Positions 41,617 to 53,014 of a stretch of DNA of 64,000 nucleotides are shown here, one piece after another; the first letter of the stretch is position 1, and the number at the start of each line of letters is the position of its first letter. A model generated the notes under the pieces. That model had not been told where the DNA came from and did not search any database. It worked only from the letters and a program-made list of their open reading frames with translations. Where the stretch lies: positions 1-64,000 of the forward strand of contig MCFE01000067.1 of NCBI GenBank assembly GCA_002104905.1, given 5' to 3'. A program made the position numbers and the translations under genes. Origin of the DNA: Basidiobolus meristosporus CBS 931.73 (lineage: Eukaryota > Basidiobolomycota > Basidiobolomycetes > Basidiobolales > Basidiobolaceae).

Positions 41617-44600
41617 TTAATTAGTGCCTAAATCTTGTTGGATGACTAATGCGTAGTATTGTCCTTTGAGGGCCATTAGTTCTTCGTGGGTGCCTTGTTC
41701 GTTGACAACTCCATTCTTGAACACGTAGATGACATCGGCCTTCTGGATGGTGGACAGACGATGGGCAACCGCGATGGTGGTTCTACCCTTGGCGGCGTTA
41801 TCGAGGGCGGTTTGAACCACCTTCTCGGACTCGGCATCCAGGGCAGAGGTCGCCTCATCCAGCAACAGGATCTTTGGGTTTCTGATCAATGCACGAGCAA
41901 TGGCAATACGTTGCTTCTGACCACCGGAAAGTTGAGATCCCTTGCTACCAAGTGGGGTGTCATATCCCTTGGGAAGTCCCATGATGAAATCGTGGATGTT
42001 GGCATCGCGAGCCGCCTTTTCAATCTCCTCTTGGGAGGGAACGCGATCGACCAAACCGAAGCAGATGTTTTCTCTGATAGTCATGTCGTAGAGAGTGGGT
42101 TCTTGGCCGACCAAGGCGATGTGTTTGCGTAGGTCGTTGATGTTCATTTGACGGACATCCTTGCCATCGACCATCACATTGCCGGAAAGAACGTCGTAGA
42201 AACGCTCGGTAAGCCCGATCACAGTACTCTTACCGCATCCAGAGGGTCCAACCAAGGCAGCGTATTGTCCAGGGCGGATATCAAGGTTGAGCCCGCGAAG
42301 AACGGCCACACCTGGACGTGTGGGGTAACGGAAGTGGACGTTGTTGTATGTAACACGGCCTTCGATGGCAGGTACCTTATCTCCCTCATTGGTAGAAACA
42401 TCAATCAAGGGCTGACGATCCAGGAGATTAATAATGTGACTGGCGGCGGATTTGGCTTTGCTGATGTCGGGGACGAAGGAGAAGATGTTACCAGCACTTT
42501 GAGCGCCGAATACGATGGACATGAAGATGACCATGAACTTTTGAAGGTCGTATTCACCGTTAGCAATAAGGGTACCACCATACCAGAAGCCGAGGGCATT
42601 GACCAAGAACACGATGGCTTGTGAGAGCGCGAAGATGAAGGATGAGCCGAACGCATTCTTGATACCTTCCTTCACGGGTCCATCGAGTTCCTTGTGGTAC
42701 ATAGCACAGACATCTTGCTCACGGGTGAGTGAAGCAACGGTGCGCACTGCCGAGGCAGCTTCACAGGCAAGTTGAGCGGAGTATTCGTATGCCTTCTTCT
42801 GCTGCTCTTGATAACCGTTCATCATCTTCATTCTGATCACACCAGCACCCATCAACACCGGTACACAAGCGACCACAACCAAGGTGAGCTTCCATCCATA
42901 CACGAAGCCGATGATGAAACCGCCGACAATGGTGCAGAACACCTGAAGAATCGTACCGAGCGTAACACCGCTTACACCTTGAACGTGGGTGGCATCAGTG
43001 GAGAGGGCCGAGACCAGGGCACCAGTGTTGTTGGAATCTCTGTCGAACCAGCCGATCTCCTGACGAAGCATGGCATTGAAAGTCTTTGAACGAATTCTCT
43101 CGATCAACCGTTCTCCGGCGATACCAAAGAAGGTGCCCTGTGCGGTGTTGGAGATGAAAGCACAACAAGCGATAATCAAGAACATGGATGCCCAAAAGTT
43201 GATGTCCTTGATCAAAGTGGGGTTCGTGGGACTCATGACTGCGATGATCTTCGAGAACAAGATGGCAAAAATGGGGGTGACGAGACCAGAGACGACGGAG
43301 CCAGCCAAGCCGAGCAACATGAAGGATAGCTCTGGCTTGCTCAGCAGGTAAACGCGGTAGATCACGTAGATGAGGGAGTGGTTCTTCTCCTCATCGCCAT
43401 TCTCAAGGCTCAATTGGTTACCAGTGGAGTGCATGGATTGAACGGTGGTCTTGCGTCTCAGCTGGGAATCGATTGATTTCACAGCGCTGAGGTCGGTATC
43501 TTCCGGAGGCAGAGTGCCGTCAACCTCGTCATCGTCTTTCCTGGCGATCTTCTGGAGTTCGACCAATTTGTAATATGCACCCTTGGCTTCGATCAGCGAT
43601 TTGTGGGTTCCTTGTTCGACGATGTCGCCCTTCTCCATCACGATGATCTGGTTGGCGTTACGGATGGTAGAGAGACGATGGGCAATCACGATGGTGGTTC
43701 TGCCGGAACTGGCGCGGTCCAATGCCTGTTGCACGATTCCTTCGGATTGGGTATCTAGCGCAGATGTGGCTTCATCCAGAAGTAGAATACGAGGATCCTT
43801 CACGATGGCTCTGGCGATGGCAATTCTCTGTTTCTGTCCTCCGGAGAGTAAGAAACCTCTTTCACCGACGTGAGTATCATATTGGTCGGGAAGCATGGTG
43901 ATGAAGTCGTGAGCATTGGCCATTTTGCACGCTTCTTTAATAAGCTCCATCTTCTTCTCGGGGGAGGCGTTCTCGTGGGGTGTTCCGATTAATCCGTGGG
44001 CAACATTCTCGGCAATAGTGCATCTGAATAGAGTTGGCTCCTGCGAGACAAGTCCGATCTGTCTTCTCAACCAGTGAACATTGAGGTCTTCGATTGGGGT
44101 TCCATCCAAAAGGATTCCTCCTTGAATAGGGTCGTAGAATCTTTCCAACAGTTGGATGATGGTGGATTTACCGGAGCCACTAGCACCTACCAAGGCGACA
44201 GTGTGTCCTGGTTCGATGGAGAGGCTGATTCCTTTCAGGATGGGAACATCGGGACGGGATGGATAGTGGAAGAAGATGTTGCGAGCCTCAATTAAGCCTT
44301 GAGTAGGTTGGGTGGGCTTGATTCCTGCTTCAGAAGATGAGTCGATGGGAGGGATTCTGTAAATAGCCTCGTAAAGTTTTGACGCAGCACCCTGTGCGAA
44401 CGAGAAAGCTTGGAGATTGGGGGCAATATGACCAAGGGAAAAAGCACCAATCATCACGGCGAAGAACACATTCATCACCTGGCCCACATCGAGCTCGTTG
44501 TTGTTGATAAGCTTTCCGCCAAACCAGAAGGCAAGGGAATAGGCAGCATAGATGATAAGGAAGATCACGCCGATGCCCAATCCAGTAAGAAGGGACTTCT

Positions 44601-45485
44601 TCATTCCTTGTTTCTTGGCGTTGGCGATATTGACATCGTACATATCCCCTAGCTTCTTCTGTTGACCAAATGCCACGGCGGTGCGGATAGAGGAGAATAC
44701 CTCCTCGGCAAGGGTTCCCGAGAGGGAGTAGTAATCCAAGGCTTTCTTGACATACTTCGAATTGAAGAAATTCAACACTCCCACGGAGATGGCAATCAAT
44801 GGGATGATCACACACAACACCAGGGTGAGCTTCCAGTTCCTGGTGAATGCGATGATGAAGGCGGAGATGAAGGTCGCGATGTAGTTGATCGTTTGTGGAG
44901 CCTTCTCGGAGATACCGTCTTGAACCAAATGGGTGTCGCTCGTGATTCTGGTCGTCACCTCACCGGCACCCAGCTTATCAAACCAGGCAATGTCTTGACG
45001 AAGAACCGCCTCCAAGTAAGACTCACGGATTTTGCGTGTTTGACGTTCACCAGCGTAGACCCATGTGCACATGTAACCATATGTGGTAACCAGAACAGCG
45101 ATGGCAAGGTACACGAAGTACAGTGCGTATCTACCGATCTCTTTCTTGAATGCGTCCGGCGTCATCAAACCATACATCCAGTTACTCATCACACCTACCA
45201 ACTCACCAAAAATAATGCTAATGCCAGGTAATGGGTTAGTGAGGGGAAATATACTAAGGTTCTGGCCGCTTTCACTTACGTCATAACAGGCATACCAGCA
45301 CCTGCAATCATAGCGCAGAAGATACCGATGGTCATGAGAGTCCAGTCGAAGGATGTGGCAAAGTTGAACAGCTCTCTCATAGAAACCTTGGTTTCTTTCT
45401 CCTCGGTCTTGGTGTCCAAGGGGATCTTTTCATTCAAAGTCGAGTCCCCGTCTTTAGCGGGATCTTTTCGCTTATTAGTGGTCAT
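41617..45485 (-). CDS. ABCB-type full ABC transporter (P-glycoprotein/MDR family)
   Basis: Two exons, 45485-45280 and 45217-41617, with a 62-nt intron (45218-45279; GTAAGT donor, CATTAG acceptor) that restores MTIIFGEL. The product is 1268 aa, the usual length for a full transporter. Layout TMD1-NBD1-TMD2-NBD2: six predicted membrane helices before each nucleotide-binding domain. NBD1 has GASGSGKST, LSGGQKQRIAIARAIV and ILLLDEATSALD; NBD2 has GPSGCGKST, LSGGQKQRIAIARALI and ILLLDEATSALD. Both sites look catalytically competent. The N-terminus is charged and cytosolic. Family role: ATP-driven export of lipophilic compounds or lipids across the plasma membrane; the substrate is not readable. 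Confidence 0.95.
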
Positions 45486-47470
45486 GATAATACAAGGAAA
45501 TTAGATGTGTGGTTGGATGGTGGGAGGTGAGCCCAATATATACCGGAGCCACATCCAACCGGAGAAACCTAGATGGTGGGCGAATTTCCGAAACTCGCTG
45601 ACCAGCTCTAGAATCTCCGGTATGATGCGCAAAAACGGAACCCACTCCAATGTAAACTAACTTTAATGTTGGGCCAATCAGATCGCCCGTCGGAGGGGGA
45701 AAGAATTAGAGTTTCCCCGAGAAGGGAGAGTGATCTGAATTTCCGGAAAGTAGGCATGAGATTTTCCTTGAACTCTGAATGGCGCACCTGCCACAATTCA
45801 TCCAATCCCGCACTATCGCCAAATCCTAATCCATTTGAGTTACCTTAAATCTGGATACTTCATTTACTTTGAGGTGTCTTCCTACATTGCATAGCGTTAC
45901 ACTGTGCATTCTGCTCAGTTCGTTGATGAATTTCTTGCCAGCGAACCAGATGGGCCCACCACTTTCGCTGTCCATCCGCCAAGTCGATTAACCCACAGCT
46001 CAGATTCGAAATCTATCCATGAAGATGGTCAGCATTTAGATCACTGAAGTTGGGTGGAAATCCATGGCTTACCATATTGAGTATTTCTAGATCTGACCAA
46101 CTACGTACATCTTAAACCAATTTCGCAGTGCAGAAGAGTGATGGTTCCTAGTTTAGACTTATTTGTTAATTCTTCCCACAAATAGTCACTGCTCCAGCAG
46201 TACGAATACCAAACCAAGAAATTCGTAGAGCGTACTATACGCTCCCAACTAGGGGAGGTTATGAAGTCAGCCTATGGATTTCAATTTGGTGCAAAGGGAG
46301 CGTAATCCACGGTCAGTTATAACAAGTGCCCATCTTTTATCTGTATCTTTTCATGAGACTTTCCCATCGACCAATCATGTCTTCCACCTCATCCATCGAT
46401 GCGTTCAGTCTACTGTTCATTTAGCATGGGGCAAGTCCAGTTGAATCCTCGTGATGGAAATTGACCAGCCAATAATGGGGCCTGAGTAACCAAAATCTAT
46501 ACCATGACCGTTCTTCCAAATTTATCCCCAAGGTTATTCCGCTCCATCTCACGAAAGATCTCATCAAAGGCGCTGCACGATAAGATTAACCCAGATTAGC
46601 TACTGAACCCTAAATCATTTGATCATTCATAACTTGGTAGATTTGTCCGCCAAGCCCTTCGTCACCCATCCAGAATGGTTCCCCAATACCACCCCCTCCT
46701 GCTGGATATTCCGGATCCATGGCCGTTCGGCGTTCACACACCCATGTGATTCTCACTTTTCATCTGAATGGTCAACTTTATTCTGCAGTACTCAATGTTG
46801 GTACTACCCTCATATCACACCACGAATCACCCACCATCTATATAACCGTTTCGTCTGCATCGATGATTTCCTCTTCGTGTCTGGTCTGTCTGGCGGCCTA
46901 CATCTTCCATGGAGTTCTTGCCGGATGTATATATACTATAACACCTACCCAAATCCCATGTACGATATGGTATCTGAAAAAAAGGTCGAGGCATCTAATC
47001 CCTATGTGTTCCAATTCCATCCCTTCATCTTCGCTGGTCTTCGTCTCTGAGCGGGTTGTATTACCTCAGCATCGAGAGTTGAAACCCCTCCAGATCTAGT
47101 TGGGATCAGTGCATCCCCGGTACCCATTTGGCCAATCCCCTTCCCTACACACCCAGTGATGACCGGAGTGGTGTCGCTCAAGATATGAAAGCTCGCCCCA
47201 GCGTACTGAATCACCATCCGGTGGGAGGCTGCCTCGAGGGGGGAATGGAGTGACGTATGAAACGGTCGGGCTCACGCTTTTCCATTTCTACTACTCGATA
47301 GACTCCGTCATTAGAAATCCGCCTCTTGAAAGGGGGGTTCTTGGCAATGGAGAGCCACGACATTGGTGATAAACGAGAGCCTATTACGCCACCAGGGCGA
47401 CTATAAATATGGGTACCAGAGACGGGGGAGGAAGATACGCAATCAGTGAGCGAATTCACCACTAAAGACC
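45486..47470. other. 2-kb intergenic region, no gene seen
   Basis: It separates the ABC transporter start from the first CsbD-like gene. Overlapping plus frames at 46619-47099 show no signal peptide or family pattern. A TATA-like CTATAAATA at 47401-47409 belongs to the gene starting at 47471. Confidence 0.4.
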
Positions 47471-47773
47471 ATGGACAAAGCCAGCGCTAACCTAAAGGCC
47501 GCCACGGGCGCGGTGAAAGAGAACGTGGGAGAGATGATGGGTAGTGAGCGGATGGCCGCGGAAGGCAAGGAGACAAGAGCCCAAGCAAATATCGAACATG
47601 AGAGGGCTCAGGCTGAAGGATACACCCAGGGGGCTGGTGAGAAATTCAAAGGGGAGATGAAAGACACGGCCGGTGGCGCGATGGGTAATCGACAGATGGA
47701 GACCGAGGGGAAAGCTGATCATATCAAGGGCGATGCCCGTATGAGCGCCAACACCAAAGATGCCTGGCCTTGA
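47471..47773 (+). CDS. CsbD/Hmp1-like stress protein, divergent first copy
   Basis: 100 aa, the most diverged of the twenty copies (MDKASANLKAATGAVKENVG; tail NTKDAWP). It keeps two CsbD-like repeats: Lys-rich amphipathic segments around GAVKENVGEMMG and GEMKDTAGGAMG, each followed by a QAEG/ETEGKA-like segment, plus the central RAQAEGYTQGAGEK. The family includes bacterial CsbD and fungal Hmp1-type proteins described as recognising mismatched or cruciform DNA. The molecular role here is not known. TATA at 47401-47409. It may be the founder or an outgroup of the array. Confidence 0.85.
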   Translation: MDKASANLKAATGAVKENVGEMMGSERMAAEGKETRAQANIEHERAQAEGYTQGAGEKFKGEMKDTAGGAMGNRQMETEGKADHIKGDARMSANTKDAWP

Positions 47774-48790
47774 AATATTGGAGTCTTGCCATGAAATTAT
47801 AGCAAATTATTGTTTTCTATTCTATGCGTAAATATATCGAATAAATAGTTATGCAAATACATATCATAGCCACCAGGTATAACTCCCGGCTTTTAACGTT
47901 GACAAGGCGGGGAGTTTTGGCTTCGCTGTTAGGATCGTGATATCCTGGTCTCGGCGTTCAACATTGGTTGATTCGATTCCAAGTGCTTGGTTTGGTCTAT
48001 GTCTGACCCAAGGTAGAATTTAGCTGTAGTTGCTTTCCTCAATCGAACATTTCCTTGTATTAACATTGAATGTTGGCATGGCCTATACCATTCTCCCACT
48101 CACCAAGTAATCAGTACCTGGTCACTGCTAGCAGTACGGTGGGCAACGAACAATTGGTCACTGAAGGCCAATAATGTCCAACAAGGTACCTGCATGAATA
48201 CCCAACCCCAACTAGATCCATCCATGAACAAGATGTAAATAAATTAATCCCGATATTTCATAGGATGTTTAAACACTTAACCATAGATCAAATATATTCC
48301 AGTATCGATCCGCTCCCATCGTATCAGACGATTACTGAGCTAGATCTGCGTGTGGAGGATATATAGTCCTCTGGAAGTTGTGTAGCGACCATAGATAATA
48401 TGGAAGTGATGGCACATATCCACAGAGTCATCAGGATGTCCACCGCAAGCATGCTTTTAAATTGAGATATCAAGGGAGTAGAGGGGTTTCCTGACTTCGG
48501 GTTAATTGATAACCGACGCGAAGCGGCTCGAATAGTCGATGAAACTAATATAAAGTAGGTTCAAGTGATCAAGCATAAACGAACTGAAATTAGCCGCACT
48601 GACGTCAAGAACCAACCGGTGCTTCATATGAATTCTCTCAAAATCGAACGTCACCTTTACGTCAATCATCCACTCATCAACCTTGATCGATTCAGGGTTT
48701 GTAGAGCGCGTAGTATAAATGCGTGGTTCGCAACTGCGGAGGGGTCAGAAAACCCAGCCTCACTCATAGCAATACACACCCACCACAAAC
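47774..48790. other. spacer and promoter of the first type I copy
   Basis: It contains the CRE at 48600-48607, a second TTACGTCA at about 48657-48664 and a TATA box near 48713-48720. Nothing else was seen. Confidence 0.45.
48600..48607. promoter_or_regulatory. CRE-like palindrome TGACGTCA
   Basis: A perfect ATF/CREB-type site about 185 bp before the ATG at 48791, within the conserved string ACTGACGTCAAGAACCAACC. TTACGTCA follows some 55 bp later. The same pair occurs before three other type I copies. Confidence 0.65.
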
Positions 48791-49081
48791 ATGGACAAAC
48801 TCAACGCTAATGTCAAGTCTGCCTCCGGAGCTGTCAAGGAAAACGTAGGCAGTGCTTTCGGCAACGAGCAGATGCAAGCTGAAGGCAAGGCCACCAGAGC
48901 CGAGGGCAATGCCGAGTACAAGAAGGCCCAGGCTGAAGGATACGCCCAGGGAGCCGGTGAGAAGCTCAAGGGCAGCGTCAAGGATACTGTCGGTAGTGCG
49001 GTAGGCAACGAGCAGATGGAGGCTGAAGGAAAAGCTGGTCGTGCCAAAGGTGATGCTCGCATGAGCGCCAACTCTAACTGA
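48791..49081 (+). CDS. CsbD/Hmp1-like protein, type I, CRE class (MDKL)
   Basis: 96 aa. It is built of two CsbD-like repeats, about residues 8-48 (SASGAVKENVGSAFGNEQ...EYKKAQ) and 52-92 (QGAGEKLKGSVKDTVG...KAGRAKGD), linked by AEGYAQG. It is rich in Ala, Gly, Lys and Glu and has no Cys or Trp. Such two-repeat proteins are often stress-induced and predicted to be flexible. The N-terminus is MDKLNANVKSA, the form always found behind CRE-type promoters here. A TGTAAATA element lies at 49102-49109, 20 nt after the stop, overlapping a TAAATAAAC poly(A)-like signal. Founder of the type I consensus. Confidence 0.92.
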   Translation: MDKLNANVKSASGAVKENVGSAFGNEQMQAEGKATRAEGNAEYKKAQAEGYAQGAGEKLKGSVKDTVGSAVGNEQMEAEGKAGRAKGDARMSANSN

Positions 49082-49953
49082 ACCCAGTCATTCAGGAGCG
49101 TTGTAAATAAACTATTTCTAAGCTTTCCCAGTCACATATTGCATGATGTGTACGTATCTGCACTTGTGAATTGCAATACACTATCACTGGCTGAGCTATA
49201 TTGGCATATCTAGCGATTTCTTGGATTGAACCAGATCTCATAATGGATATAGTGGCTTGAGTTGGGCATGTGGGTAATCACGCAATCAGATAGAAAGAAA
49301 CCAGAATCGTCCACGCTGACATCAAGAACCAGAGCTTTATACGAGTTCCATCATGGCAGGACAAATTCCAACTCAATCCATAGGCGAGTCACACGAAAAT
49401 AAACACCCAACATGCATTTCACATGATTCCTTCGACTATCACAAGTAGTATTAGATAACGGTATCAACGGAGATAGTAGTGTATGGAGTATTTGCTCTGA
49501 TCGAACGGGGCATATCACGCTGACGAGTCAACAAATATCGCCTCGGCAACCCTCGGTATTTCCCGATATAAAGGTGGGTTCTTAATCATGGAAAGGCAGA
49601 GCAGGGCTCAACTTGTACTTGACTATGTGGAGGCGCTCTCATCCCGGCAACCGTGATTCTACAACCGAGCCAAGCATACGAATCGACAAATATGTTGTGC
49701 AGCCGTGGGTCAAATACTATTCGAGCCTCGGCACAGCCACCAGTCCAGCACTCAATCATCGTTTAGATCACCACCAAGTAAATAGGGGATGACTTGAATG
49801 GGATTCCTACCTGAGGTGACCAATTTCACGTGAACCACCTCGAAGTCGAACGTCATGTTGCTGTCATCAGTGATGACCCACCCAACCCAGCACCACATAA
49901 ATACTCTATGTCCGGCCATTCAGAATTCAAATCATTCGTCTATCACTACAAAC
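49082..49953. other. spacer with a decayed CRE-class promoter remnant
   Basis: At about 49311-49345 the string GCTGACATCAAGAACCAGAG is a mutated copy of the CRE-class promoter core, with no gene behind it. The promoter of the next copy lies at 49864-49900. Confidence 0.5.
49864..49876. promoter_or_regulatory. palindromic promoter element TCATCAGTGATGA
   Basis: A perfect inverted repeat (TCATCA-G-TGATGA) followed by CCCACCCAACCCAGCACCAC and a CATAAATAC TATA-like box. It lies about 78-90 bp before the ATG at 49954. It is shared by four copies in the window. Confidence 0.6.
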
Positions 49954-50244
49954 ATGGATAAAGTCAACGCTAACATCAAGTCTGCCTCCGGAGCTGTCAA
50001 GGAAAACGTAGGCAGTGCTTTCGGCAACGAGCAAATGCAAGCTGAAGGCAAGGCCACCAGAGCCGAGGGCAATGCCGAGTACAAGAAGGCCCAGGCTGAA
50101 GGATACGCCCAGGGAGCCGGTGAGAAGCTCAAGGGCAGCGTGAAGGATACTGTCGGTAGTGCGGTAGGCAATGAGCAGATGGAGGCTGAGGGCAAGGCTG
50201 GTCGTGCCAAAGGAGATGCCCGCATGAGCGCCAATTCCAACTAA
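49954..50244 (+). CDS. CsbD/Hmp1-like protein, type I, palindrome class (MDKV)
   Basis: 96 aa; N-terminus MDKVNANIKSA, otherwise identical to the copy at 48791. An in-frame ATG at 49855 would add 33 residues, but these lie across the TATA-like box, so the start at 49954 is preferred. The 3' element TGTAAATA is at 50263-50270, 18 nt after the stop. Confidence 0.92.
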   Translation: MDKVNANIKSASGAVKENVGSAFGNEQMQAEGKATRAEGNAEYKKAQAEGYAQGAGEKLKGSVKDTVGSAVGNEQMEAEGKAGRAKGDARMSANSN

Positions 50245-50836
50245 ACCCTTCTGATAAGGCTATGTAAATAAAGCTACCCGAGTAATCATAAACTGCACAA
50301 ACCAATACTCAACATATATTCCCAATAATTCTCACTACTATCTCAAGTGATCGTAGTCAACAGAGGTACCAGTGAAATGTGTCGATTCTTTATTTTACTG
50401 ACCCAGTTGACCAGTTGGAATTATATCGTTTTGGTGATTTATGAATTTATCATCCCAGCATTTTCCAGTGGGTAACCTCACGCATTATCCACGAAAGACA
50501 AATTTATATTTGTGGCTTATTCCATTTGGCTCGATGGCCATTCTATAGCTGAGCCAAGCAAACAGATCACCACTCATCAGGTAACCATGGGCCAAATATT
50601 TTTCAAGTCTAAGCGCAGTTACTTATTCAGCACTCAATCATCCATTAGATCACCGCCAAGTGAAAGGAGAGATGACTTCGATCGGATTACTCTGTGAGTT
50701 GACCAACTTCACGTGAACTCATTCGAAATCCAACGTCACCTTACGATCATCAGTGATGACCCACCCAACCCAGCACCACATAAATACTCTACATCCGGCT
50801 AGCGAGAGGTCAAATCATTCCTCTCTGATCACAAAC
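50245..50836. repeat. promoter spacer, direct repeat of 54015-54605
   Basis: Nearly identical over about 590 bp to the spacer at 54015-54605. It contains CACGTGAA at about 50710 and the palindrome element at 50747-50759. Confidence 0.7.
50747..50759. promoter_or_regulatory. palindromic promoter element TCATCAGTGATGA
   Basis: Same element, spacing and following TATA-like box as at 49864; it drives the copy at 50837. Confidence 0.6.
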
Positions 50837-51127
50837 ATGGACAAAGTCAACGCCAACATCAAGTCTGCCTCCGGAGCTGTCAAGGAAAACGTAGGCAGTG
50901 CGTTCGGCAACGAGCAGATGCAAGCTGAGGGTAAGGCCACCAGAGCCGAGGGCAATGCCGAGTACAAGAAGGCCCAGGCTGAAGGATACGCTCAAGGAGC
51001 CGGTGAGAAGCTCAAGGGCAGCGTGAAGGATACTGTCGGTAGCGCAGTAGGTAATGAGCAGATGGAGGCTGAGGGCAAGGCTGGTCGCGCCAAAGGGGAC
51101 GCCCGCATGAGCGCCAATTCTAACTAA
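50837..51127 (+). CDS. CsbD/Hmp1-like protein, type I, palindrome class (MDKV)
   Basis: 96 aa, the same protein as the copy at 49954. TGTAAATA at 51146-51153, 18 nt after the stop. Confidence 0.92.
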   Translation: MDKVNANIKSASGAVKENVGSAFGNEQMQAEGKATRAEGNAEYKKAQAEGYAQGAGEKLKGSVKDTVGSAVGNEQMEAEGKAGRAKGDARMSANSN

Positions 51128-51786
51128 ACTCACCTAATGAGGACATGTAAATAAAGCAACCCTGTTGTTTCTTCATCATATATCTTCTCTCTAGCTCGGT
51201 GTTGTGTACTCCACACGACCCAAGGCATATATTACGATATGATATTCTGCCTAGGATGGAATTCTCACCATTAACATGGTAATCATTTCTATGTGTGCGC
51301 AAATCTTATCTCGGATTCATAACAAGAATTACATCAACTGACTATATATGAGCAATTCCAATTACGGGTCAATATTAATTACCAATCTCACTCTGAACAT
51401 TGCTTGTAACTTTGACGGACCTTGCATGACTTTGTTAGCTAGTCTGCCGGCTGCCTCTAAGGTTGTCCAAGATGTCTTAGATGGCTGTCTCAGCAGCGGC
51501 GATGTTCGTTCATCGAGAATGTGATATAGTTGCTGAGATAGAATTGCTCAAGATAGATATAGGAAAGCAAGCAGAGAGTACCTGAAATTGGCCCACTGAC
51601 GTCAAGAACCAACCGGTATTTGATACAGATACTTTCCAAATCGAGCCTCACCTTACGTCAACCATCCAGTCATGAACCTTGGGCTATGCTAGGTTTGGAG
51701 GTCGTGCAGTATAAATGCGAGGTTCTCAGCTATTGAGAGGTCAGAAAAACCTAACCTTACCCAAACAACCCACACTAACCACAAAC
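51128..51786. repeat. spacer, direct repeat of about 55083-55731
   Basis: It holds the 3' UTR of the copy at 50837 and a CRE-class promoter with TGACGTCA at 51597-51604, TTACGTCA at about 51654 and GTATAAATGCG at about 51710. The whole spacer recurs before the broken copy at 55732. Confidence 0.7.
51597..51604. promoter_or_regulatory. CRE-like palindrome TGACGTCA
   Basis: Same context as at 48600; about 185 bp before the start of the broken copy at 51787. Confidence 0.65.
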
Positions 51787-52076
51787 ATGGACAAGCTCAA
51801 CGCTAATGTCAAGTCTGCCTCCGGCGCTATCAAGGAAAACGTAGGCAGTGCGTTCGGCAACGAGCAGATGCAAGCTGAAGGCAAGGCCACCAGAGCCGAG
51901 GGAATGCCGAGTACAAGAAGGCCCAGGCTGAAGGATACGCCCAGGGAGCCGGTGAGAAGCTCAAGGGCAGCGTCAAGGATACTGTCGGTAGCGCAGTAGG
52001 CAATGAGCAGATGGAGGCTGAGGGCAAGGCAGGTCGTGCCAAAGGAGATGCCCGCATGAGCGCCAATTCCAACTAA
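51787..52076 (+). pseudogene. CsbD/Hmp1-like, type I, CRE class, frameshifted
   Basis: It starts MDKLNANVKSASGAIKENV. One C is missing at about 51902 (GAGGGAATGCC instead of GAGGGCAATGCC), after about 39 codons. The frame then runs to a stop at 51999 with an unrelated tail. The rest of the sequence is otherwise conserved to the normal stop at 52074-52076. TGTAAATA at 52095-52102. Confidence 0.88.
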
Positions 52077-52723
52077 ACCCATCCGATCAGGATATGTAAA
52101 TAAAGAAGCGCAGTTTTCATAAACTATACAAATCAATGACTAATATATGTTCAGAAGAATTTTCGCTACTATCGAAAGTCATTGTAGGTAACAGACGTGG
52201 AATTAATAATGTGTCGAATTTCTGGTATGCAATGGGCTGGTTAATTCAGCCGGCTAGTTGGACGTATATCCATCTCAAGATGAGTGAATACATAATATCA
52301 GTAGATGTCCACATCTCCCATTGTACAACCATACGCTTAATCAAGCAATGGCATTGTTGTTTCTGGCATATTACATTTGACATATGGAGGTGATCTCATC
52401 CCTGCAACCATGATTCTACAGATGAGCTACTAAAATAGCTCAGCAAATATGTTGGGCAGCAATGGGCCAAATACTACTCGAGCCTCGGAGCAACTACCAG
52501 TCCAACACTCAATCACCCGGTAGATCACTGCCAAGTGAAAGGGGAGATGATTCTGATGAGATTCCTATCTGAGGTGGTCGATTGCACGTGCATATTCATG
52601 TGAAATCCCACAGATTTGAACGTCACTTAGCCGTCATCAGTGACGACCCATTCAACCCAGCACCACATAAATACTCTACTTCCATCCATTCAGAAGTCAA
52701 ATCATACGTCTATCACCACAAAC
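52077..52723. other. spacer and palindrome-class promoter
   Basis: It contains CACGTG at about 52585, the element TCATCAGTGACGA at 52634-52646 (one mismatch to the palindrome) and CATAAATAC before the next copy. Confidence 0.5.
52634..52646. promoter_or_regulatory. palindrome-class element, one mismatch (TCATCAGTGACGA)
   Basis: About 78-90 bp before the ATG at 52724, followed by CCCATTCAACCCAGCACCAC and a TATA-like box. Confidence 0.55.
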
Positions 52724-53014
52724 ATGGATAAAGTCAACGCCAACATCAAGTCTGCCTCCGGTGCTGTCAAGGAAAACGTAGGCAGTGCTTTCGGCAACGA
52801 GCAGATGCAAGCCGAGGGTAAGGCCACCAGAGCCGAGGGCAACGCCGAGTACAAGAAGGCCCAGGCTGAAGGATACGCCCAGGGAGCCGGTGAGAAGCTG
52901 AAGGGCAGCGTGAAGGATACTGTCGGTAGTGCGGTAGGCAATGAGCAGATGGAGGCTGAGGGCAAGGCAGGTCGTGCCAAAGGGGATGCACGCATGAGCG
53001 CCAATTCTAACTAA
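52724..53014 (+). CDS. CsbD/Hmp1-like protein, type I, palindrome class (MDKV)
   Basis: 96 aa, the same protein as the copies at 49954 and 50837. TGTAAATA at 53033-53040, 18 nt after the stop. Confidence 0.92.
   Translation: MDKVNANIKSASGAVKENVGSAFGNEQMQAEGKATRAEGNAEYKKAQAEGYAQGAGEKLKGSVKDTVGSAVGNEQMEAEGKAGRAKGDARMSANSN

Noticed and set aside
46619-47099. Two overlapping plus frames of 126 and 143 codons upstream of the first CsbD gene.
   Set aside because: They have no recognisable domain, signal peptide or composition like the real genes, and overlap each other in different frames.
49932-50240. Long minus-strand frames of about 100 codons opposite each plus-strand CsbD copy, and the matching plus-strand frames opposite minus copies.
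   Set aside because: They arise because the Ala/Gly/Lys/Glu-rich sense codons leave the antisense frame without stops. They are open only as a mirror of the sense gene and give low-complexity Leu/Ser/Pro peptides.
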